Positions 8,520-13,642 of a stretch of DNA of 13,642 bases are shown one piece after another. Every line of letters begins with the position of its first letter. Within the stretch, counting starts at the first letter, position 1. The position numbers and the translations under genes are program-made. The notes below the pieces were generated by a model. The model saw only the letters and a program-made list of their open reading frames with translations, made no database searches and was not told the DNA's origin. The stretch comes from Larix sibirica (taxonomy: Eukaryota; Streptophyta; Pinopsida; Pinales; Pinaceae), in NCBI GenBank assembly GCA_004151065.3, contig NWUY0300002487.1, forward strand, positions 1 through 13,642, read 5' to 3'.

Positions 8520-8636
8520 GATTCCATTCATATTAGTTGATATTATGCCTGATTCAGGCATATGGTTAATCGTATGCCTGATTCCATTCATATTAGTTAA
8601 TATTAATTGATTAGTTGATTAACCATATGCCTGAAT
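8520..8636. repeat. Perfect 20-bp inverted repeat with nested direct repeats
   Basis: Positions 8552-8571 are perfectly complementary to 8617-8636, with a 45-nt loop. A smaller palindrome, ATGCCTGA-T-TCAGGCAT, overlaps the left arm (8545-8561). The segment starting GATTCCATTCATATTAGTT is also directly repeated at 8520 and 8580 (period 60). Confidence 0.9.
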
Positions 8637-8815
8637 TTAAATGTAGATATTGACAATAGTCTTCTTGGAGGATTAGATATTCACAATATTCTCCTTGGAG
8701 GAGGATTAAATTATGCTTTATATTTAGAAGAGATATATGTGTGTTGATTTAAGATGGCATAGGGTGAAAAGATCCATTGATGTACTTGTATTTCTAATGT
8801 TAATTGTTGAGTATG

Positions 8816-9281
8816 GATAGTTATTTTTTTTTATAGTTTATATGAAGTTTTAGACAATGCTTATGAGTATTTTTTTAAAGTGGATGAATGATGTATGATT
8901 AGCTTTTTCTTTGGGTGAATTTTTTATGATTAGTTTTTACAATGAGAATTAAGATTTGTATTTATATTTTATGATTGTTATTAGATGATGTATGATTAGT
9001 TTTTTCCTTGGTGAATTGTTTATGATTATATATACTTTATGATTATTGATAGTTATTTTTTTTAAAGTTTATATGAAGTTTTAGACAATGCTTATGAGTA
9101 TCTTTTTAAAGTGGATGAATGATGTATGATTAGCTTTTTCTTTGGGTGAATTTTTGATGATTAGTTTTTACAATGAGAATTAAGATTTGTATTTATATTT
9201 TATGATTGTTATTAGATGATGTATGATTAGCTTTTTCTTTGGGTGAATTATTGATAATTAGTATTTACATTGAGAATAAAA
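8816..9281 (+). repeat. 233-bp tandem duplication
   Basis: Copies 8816-9048 and 9049-9281 are nearly identical through GATAGTTATTTTTTTT, AGACAATGCTTATGAG and GTGGATGAATGATG. Each also holds an internal sub-repeat around GATGTATGATTAG. AT-rich, no coding capacity. Confidence 0.9.
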
Positions 9282-9523
9282 TTTGTATGTATTTATGATT
9301 ATTGTGAATTATATTTTTAGTTAGATGTTGTGTACATGCTCTTAAGGAGATGGGGTTTTAGACTCTTCATATTTAACTTGAATGGTTCCTTACACCTTTG
9401 ATGGTTTATGGTAAGTACATCTTTGTTTAATGATGTTAAAAATTTAAATTACTTGAGGAAGGCCTATGCACTGGACTAAGATATTAAGAAAGGGTAGGGA
9501 ACCATGGCCAAAGTGGTGCTTAG

Positions 9524-9730
9524 AAAGCTTGGGAAAGGGGAAAATGTTGAGAAAATGATTTTATAGTTAATTTGGGTAAAAAATTTAAATAGAGAGAATT
9601 ATACTTCACTTTTTAATTCTTGACATCTTAAAAAGCTTGAAAAGGGGAAAATATTTTCTTTATAGTTAATTTAGATAAAAATCTTAAAGAGAGAGAATTA
9701 TAATTCAATTTTTTAATTCTTGACACTTGT
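9524..9730 (+). repeat. About 108-bp period tandem duplication
   Basis: The two copies start at AAAGCTTG (9524 and 9632) and end at TTTTTAATTCTTGACA. They have diverged more than the 233-bp pair. Confidence 0.8.
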
Positions 9731-9838
9731 ATATTCATTGATTAGTCTTAATTATCCCCTGCATGAGTTGGAAGGGGAAAAGGAAAGTCAAGAGACAAAT
9801 TTTGGAAAAACGAGAAATTTCAACAAATGAATTTTCAT

Positions 9839-11300
9839 ACTTTTTTTTTTCATTCCAAAAAAAGGAAATTTTTTATATTAAATGAGAGTTGTGTCTAAAA
9901 ATACATCGAAACTACAAGAAGTGGAATCTTCCCTGTTGAGACTAAACAAAAAGACAGATTGCACTATGCTACTAAACATATCCACATAGGAGCAAGTTAT
10001 ATAGTTCTCTACAAAATGGAAGAGTATCTTCCCACTTAAGACCCACTAAAAGATCTAGAGATGATCTCATAGATAGTGCAAGATCAAAGGCAAAAAACTA
10101 TCCAAAAAATTTATATCTCCCTGAGTCCTCACGAACTCCATTCCTAAACTCCTCAAAATAAATACAACCATACATAGGCCTAATGGCCTTTTTGGAAAGG
10201 AAATCTGCCCCAGAATTGAACTCCCAAAAGATGTGCTTAAAATAATATGCTAAAAAACATTTAACATCAATCTAACATGACCCATCCAATGTTCCAACGT
10301 GAGATTAGACAGAGTAGATTTTCCCATCACCCACTCAATGATGAGCTTTGACTCTCCCACGATCAGGAACGAATCCAAATGTATCAAGCTGACCAAATAC
10401 AGTAAGGTCCAAAGGGCCAAGAGTTCCGCTTTTGTGTTGGTGCCTACCCTCACCCCCATCCAGAGATTTATAAAGTGACCAGGACTGAAACACATCACCA
10501 CTCCGATGCCACATAATCCCTTTTGTTGTGCTCTAAAAAAAACAAACAATCTGCGTCATACCCAACTCAGGGACAATAATATTGCGGGATCGAGAGGAGA
10601 TAGAATTCTGGGAAATATCATGGAACAAGGACATCACTTTTACATTGACCAAGAGGGAATTGCTATGGATCTCCTGAAAGATATTGTTGTTCATGGCTCT
10701 CCATATGAACCACATTGTGAGTAAAGGAAGAGTCCTCAAGCAAGGAATATGCAAATACCATGCCTCCAGGTTTTGCTCTAAAGTACCATATGACCAATTG
10801 AAAAAGAAAGAGAAATGACCCCCCAATTCATACCATACCCACTGAAAGAAACAACAATTTCCAAAAATATGGTCCACTGATTCCATCGCCTGCAAGTAAA
10901 GGACACAAATACCTGGACCAGTAAACCCTCTTTTTTTTAAAGAGTCCCAAGTTAATATCGTGAAGCTTAGCCACACAAAACATTTGATCTTTAAGGGAAT
11001 AGATGCACGCTAAATCCACTTTTTCCACCATTGTGAATTATTTTTTGCACTATAGTCCATGAGCAGGCTATATGCCAAATCAACCTTTACAGAGCCATCC
11101 TTATTATTATAATGCCATACTACTGAATCAGATGTATGAGTCAATTGAATGTCTGCTTGATACAAGTTGGAGACAAAGGTATCCCATTCACCACTGACTA
11201 CAACCATCAAAATATTAAGTTCATTTGTATATTTCCACCTGGGGGTGACATCATCCAAGAGAGGGGTTGGTTCATGAGGGAAGGTTATGAGGTTTTCTAC
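9839..11300 (-). mobile_element. 5'-truncated LINE (non-LTR retrotransposon) relic
   Basis: Minus-strand reading gives zf-RVT and then RNase H segments in several frames, followed by about 250 bp of 3' UTR and a poly(A) tail, seen as a T run at 9841-9850. No reverse transcriptase or endonuclease segment is present, so the copy is 5'-truncated near 11300. I could not find a target site duplication between the flank left of the T run and the right-hand flank. Confidence 0.85.
10098..11300 (-). pseudogene. LINE ORF2 C-terminus: zf-RVT and RNase H, frameshifted
   Basis: In minus-strand order: the segment ending QWWKKWI (to 11010) is the typical start of zf-RVT. LFKKRGFTGPGICV...ESVDHIFGNC carries the zinc-binding pattern, with the second Cys replaced by Tyr. 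Then come PLLTMWFIWRAMNNNIFQ and the RNase H region with NTKAELLALW. FNSGADFLSKKA follows in another frame and ends at a stop at 10098-10100. At least three frame changes are needed. The first RNase H Asp is missing, and the usual D-S-K reads E-S-K. The element is dead. The family resembles the LINEs common in conifers, from memory. Confidence 0.85.
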
Positions 11301-11771
11301 CTATGCAAGAAATCTATGTTTCTAATTGTGTTCTTGTAGAGAACATTATTAATTGCACATTTGTTCTAAATGTGTTGACTGGGCTAAGGGGTAAGAGTGC
11401 ATGCACACTACTTTCCTCATCTCCTTGAGCTTTAAAACTACTTGGCAAAAGTAATTACATTGATTGGGTGAAAAATGGACCTTGGGTGTAATCCCTTTTA
11501 GTGAGCATTCTACTCATGGATCATTTGCTAGATCATTACTTTTGACTAGAATAAAGTGTAGAACCTATATGTTTCTAGAATGCATTGTTTGGCATGCCTG
11601 TTTTATTAGTTAAATTATGTGCTTCCTACTCTATTGGATTATATATGAATTACCTAGACCGTGTCTTAGATTTAAAGGAAAAAATATTATTCACCCAAAT
11701 TTATTAGATTTGAACCATAAACAACTTCATATTGTGTCATTTTGGTAGTGTTATGATAAGTCTTATTATGA
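11301..11771. other. Intergenic, nothing recognised
   Basis: AT-rich sequence with no long open frame and no recognised element. Confidence 0.5.
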
Positions 11772-11845
11772 TACCATTATTATGGAGGGTAGCCACTATA
11801 CCCATTGGTACCATTATTATGGAGGGTAGCCATTATACCCATTGG
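11772..11845 (+). repeat. 37-bp tandem duplication
   Basis: Two adjacent copies (11772-11808 and 11809-11845) differ at one base (CACTATACC versus CATTATACC). Confidence 0.95.
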
Positions 11846-13199
11846 TACTACCTTTGGAAGAAAAAACATATCAAATAGGTTTCCAAGAACTTATTGATCA
11901 CTTATAGTTACCATGATATTATAGTATTTCATAAATATGTTACTTTATCAAAACATGGGCTATGATCCTATGGTGAGCACTCATGTGGTTTTTACCATTG
12001 TTTGACTTAGTTGGGTTTGTTATTATGTTGGCATTGTTATTTAGTGGAGCCCACATCATTTTGGGTATATATTTTCATGCATCTATCACATTTTTCTTGA
12101 TATTTTATTATTTGTGATGGACATGTGCCACATTTGGGGCCACATGTGTCATTTAGGAGGTTCATTGCAAAATGTGAGGAATTTTGATGGTTTTCAAAAT
12201 TAGTTGATGGTATATGCACATGGTTTTCCCTTCCAACACTTGGTTTTGCTTTCCAACCCAAGATATTTCATTAATGGAGGTCATTTACTATTTTGGTCTG
12301 TCTTAGGGATAAATCTTCTTGTACACATGGTTTTTCAAATAACTCTTCTTGTACACATGGTTTTTCAATTTTGTTGATGGTTTTTGGGTGGACAAGCTAT
12401 TATTTGTATTGCTTGTTGACTATTCAAAGTGGCTACAATGCTCATTCATCAAGGATGCACCTCATATGAAGATAATTTTATTATTGTTGGTGATTATTCT
12501 ACACCCTCTTCTAGAGTGCACCTCCCATTAGGTGCTCTCTTTATACACTATATTCACACACCTTCTGGGCCATTTTATTATTTTGAGGAGTTGTTTGAGG
12601 AGTGTTCTTCTAGGGGTATTATTTTATTATCTTATCTCATGCATCTTGGAGGGTGCACTTTGTAACTTATTTTGTGGGCATTGAGTACACTATCCTTTGT
12701 CAAAGAATATTATATCATATTTTGCATGGGGAGAGTGGACTAGTGGTGGACATATAGACTCCCTTTTTGGTAATCCTATTCATATTTACTTTATATTATC
12801 CATGGAATGTCATTTATTGATGCATTATCTCTCTATTCTTGGTTAAATGCACATGTCTTTCATAATTCCGAGTAATCATAATCTTCATATGAATTGGAGT
12901 TTATATGTAGTAGTAATCTCCTTAGGTACATTTTTAAAGTTGGGACAACATGGAAATGAACTATTGAAACTTGTATGTTTTACCCTCAATGGTCAATCTT
13001 CCTCATTAAGATAGTCTCCCATTGTTCCTTGATTTGACGCTATTTACCCAAAGATAAAACACTAATATCCAATTCATTCATCCATTCCATTTCCTAAACA
13101 TATAAAATTGTTTTGTTGAAATCAAATATTCATTTCACCTTGCACTTCATAGCCCTAAAATTCCAGTAATCCCATTCTAGGGAAGCTCCCCTTGAATCT
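11846..13199. other. Intergenic, no gene; possible decayed LTR
   Basis: No convincing coding region. Positions about 12430-12720 have the look of a plant LTR (GTGCACCTCC, then CTTTATACAC as a TATA-like box, then a T-rich stretch), but I found no matching second LTR, primer-binding site or clear TG...CA ends. A 30-bp period direct repeat lies at about 12315-12370. Confidence 0.3.
12315..12370 (+). repeat. 30-bp period tandem duplication
   Basis: CTTCTTGTACACATGGTTTTTCAA occurs twice, with the copies 30 nt apart. Confidence 0.9.
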
Positions 13200-13642
13200 T
13201 AGGAGAGCCAACTTAAATAGTGAATAGGGTCTCTATGGTGACATTAGAAATCCCTCTTGGTTCCTCCATGGCCTCACTTGAGCTTTAGGACTTTATATCA
13301 ATAATATATTTTGAGAGGTAACATGGTCATCCATCACTTGAATAGAATTGGATTGGGAAATAATGCATGAGTGGCCTTTCTTCAAGAGATTATCCATAGT
13401 GGGAGATGAAAATTTTTGGGGAGTTAGACTGAAGCCCCTTGAGGGTATGAATATGACTATCTTTAGTGAAGCTCATGTATAATCCCTTGAAATCCATGGT
13501 AACACCATATCCATAATGTGTAATTATTCTACACCAAGAACTATATCATAACCACCCATTTTGATAGCAAACATATGAGTTTTGAGGTGATAGTTGTTAA
13601 TGCTTTAAAGTGACACACATGCGGCATTTCAAAGATTCATCT
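13200..13642 (-). pseudogene. Ty3/gypsy pol relic: end of aspartic protease and linker to RT (partial at window edge)
   Basis: Minus-strand translation in shifting frames gives HMFAIKMGGYDIVLGVE (13525-13595), matching the end of the gypsy retropepsin up to the LG-x-x-WL motif, where a stop now replaces W. Next come VTMDFKGLYMSF (about 13460-13500), LLKKGHSCIISQ (about 13360-13395) and weakly EEPRG (about 13255), all in the order expected before RT. Several frameshifts and stops are present. The upstream part lies beyond the window, and no RT or integrase is found at lower coordinates, so the fragment is isolated. Confidence 0.75.

Noticed and set aside
10506-10724. Plus-strand open frame of 72 codons
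   Set aside because: Antisense shadow of the LINE relic.
12037-12665. Open frames on both strands of 60-78 codons
   Set aside because: No motif, low complexity, and they lie in repeat-like intergenic DNA.
11720-12720. Solo LTR of a retrotransposon
   Set aside because: A TATA-like box and LTR-like texture only; no defined ends, target duplication, primer-binding site or second LTR could be found.

Overview
The window looks like nuclear DNA of a seed plant, most likely a gymnosperm (conifer-type). It is AT-rich, holds one intron-rich gene with kilobase-sized introns, and is otherwise filled with decayed retroelements (a LINE tail and a Ty3/gypsy pol fragment) and many short tandem duplications. 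Nothing in it looks bacterial: there are no operons and no ribosome binding sites, and the splice sites are of the plant GTATGT...AG type. The lineage call is inference from texture and from retroelement families I recall from conifers.

Positions 1-8103 carry one plus-strand gene. I could assemble its coding sequence as three exons: 1759-2981, 4620-5393 and 7584-8103. Both junctions keep frame and give 838 codons plus a stop. The product is a poly(ADP-ribose) polymerase family protein of the PARP6/PARP8 type, not of the plant PARP1/2/3 or RCD1/SRO types. It has an N-terminal RWD/UBC-like part, an acidic linker, a PARP6/8-like middle region with a four-cysteine cluster completed by the first splice junction, the ART catalytic fold, and a Cys/His-rich tail. 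The catalytic positions read His654, Tyr689 and probably Tyr766, with no Glu, so mono-ADP-ribosylation is the expected chemistry. Upstream lie TATA-like boxes (about 53-82), a possible untranslated first exon ending at 297, and a possible 5'UTR intron 298-1604 with two intron-mediated-enhancement-like motifs.

Intron 1 of the coding region (2982-4619) is mostly an array of about seven degenerate copies of one short repeat. An inverted copy lies upstream at about 1262-1460. Intron 2 (5394-7583) holds three independent tandem duplications. Positions 8104-9838 are the 3' flank, with tandem duplications (53, 233 and 108 bp periods) and a perfect 20-bp inverted repeat. Positions 9839-11300 are a 5'-truncated, frameshifted LINE on the minus strand (zf-RVT plus RNase H, poly(A) tail at the left end). 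Positions 11301-13200 contain no recognisable gene. Positions 13200-13642 are a minus-strand Ty3/gypsy protease-to-RT relic that runs off the window.

The most notable content is the PARP6/8-type gene, including a degenerate duplicated copy of its own NAD-site entry motif just before the real one.
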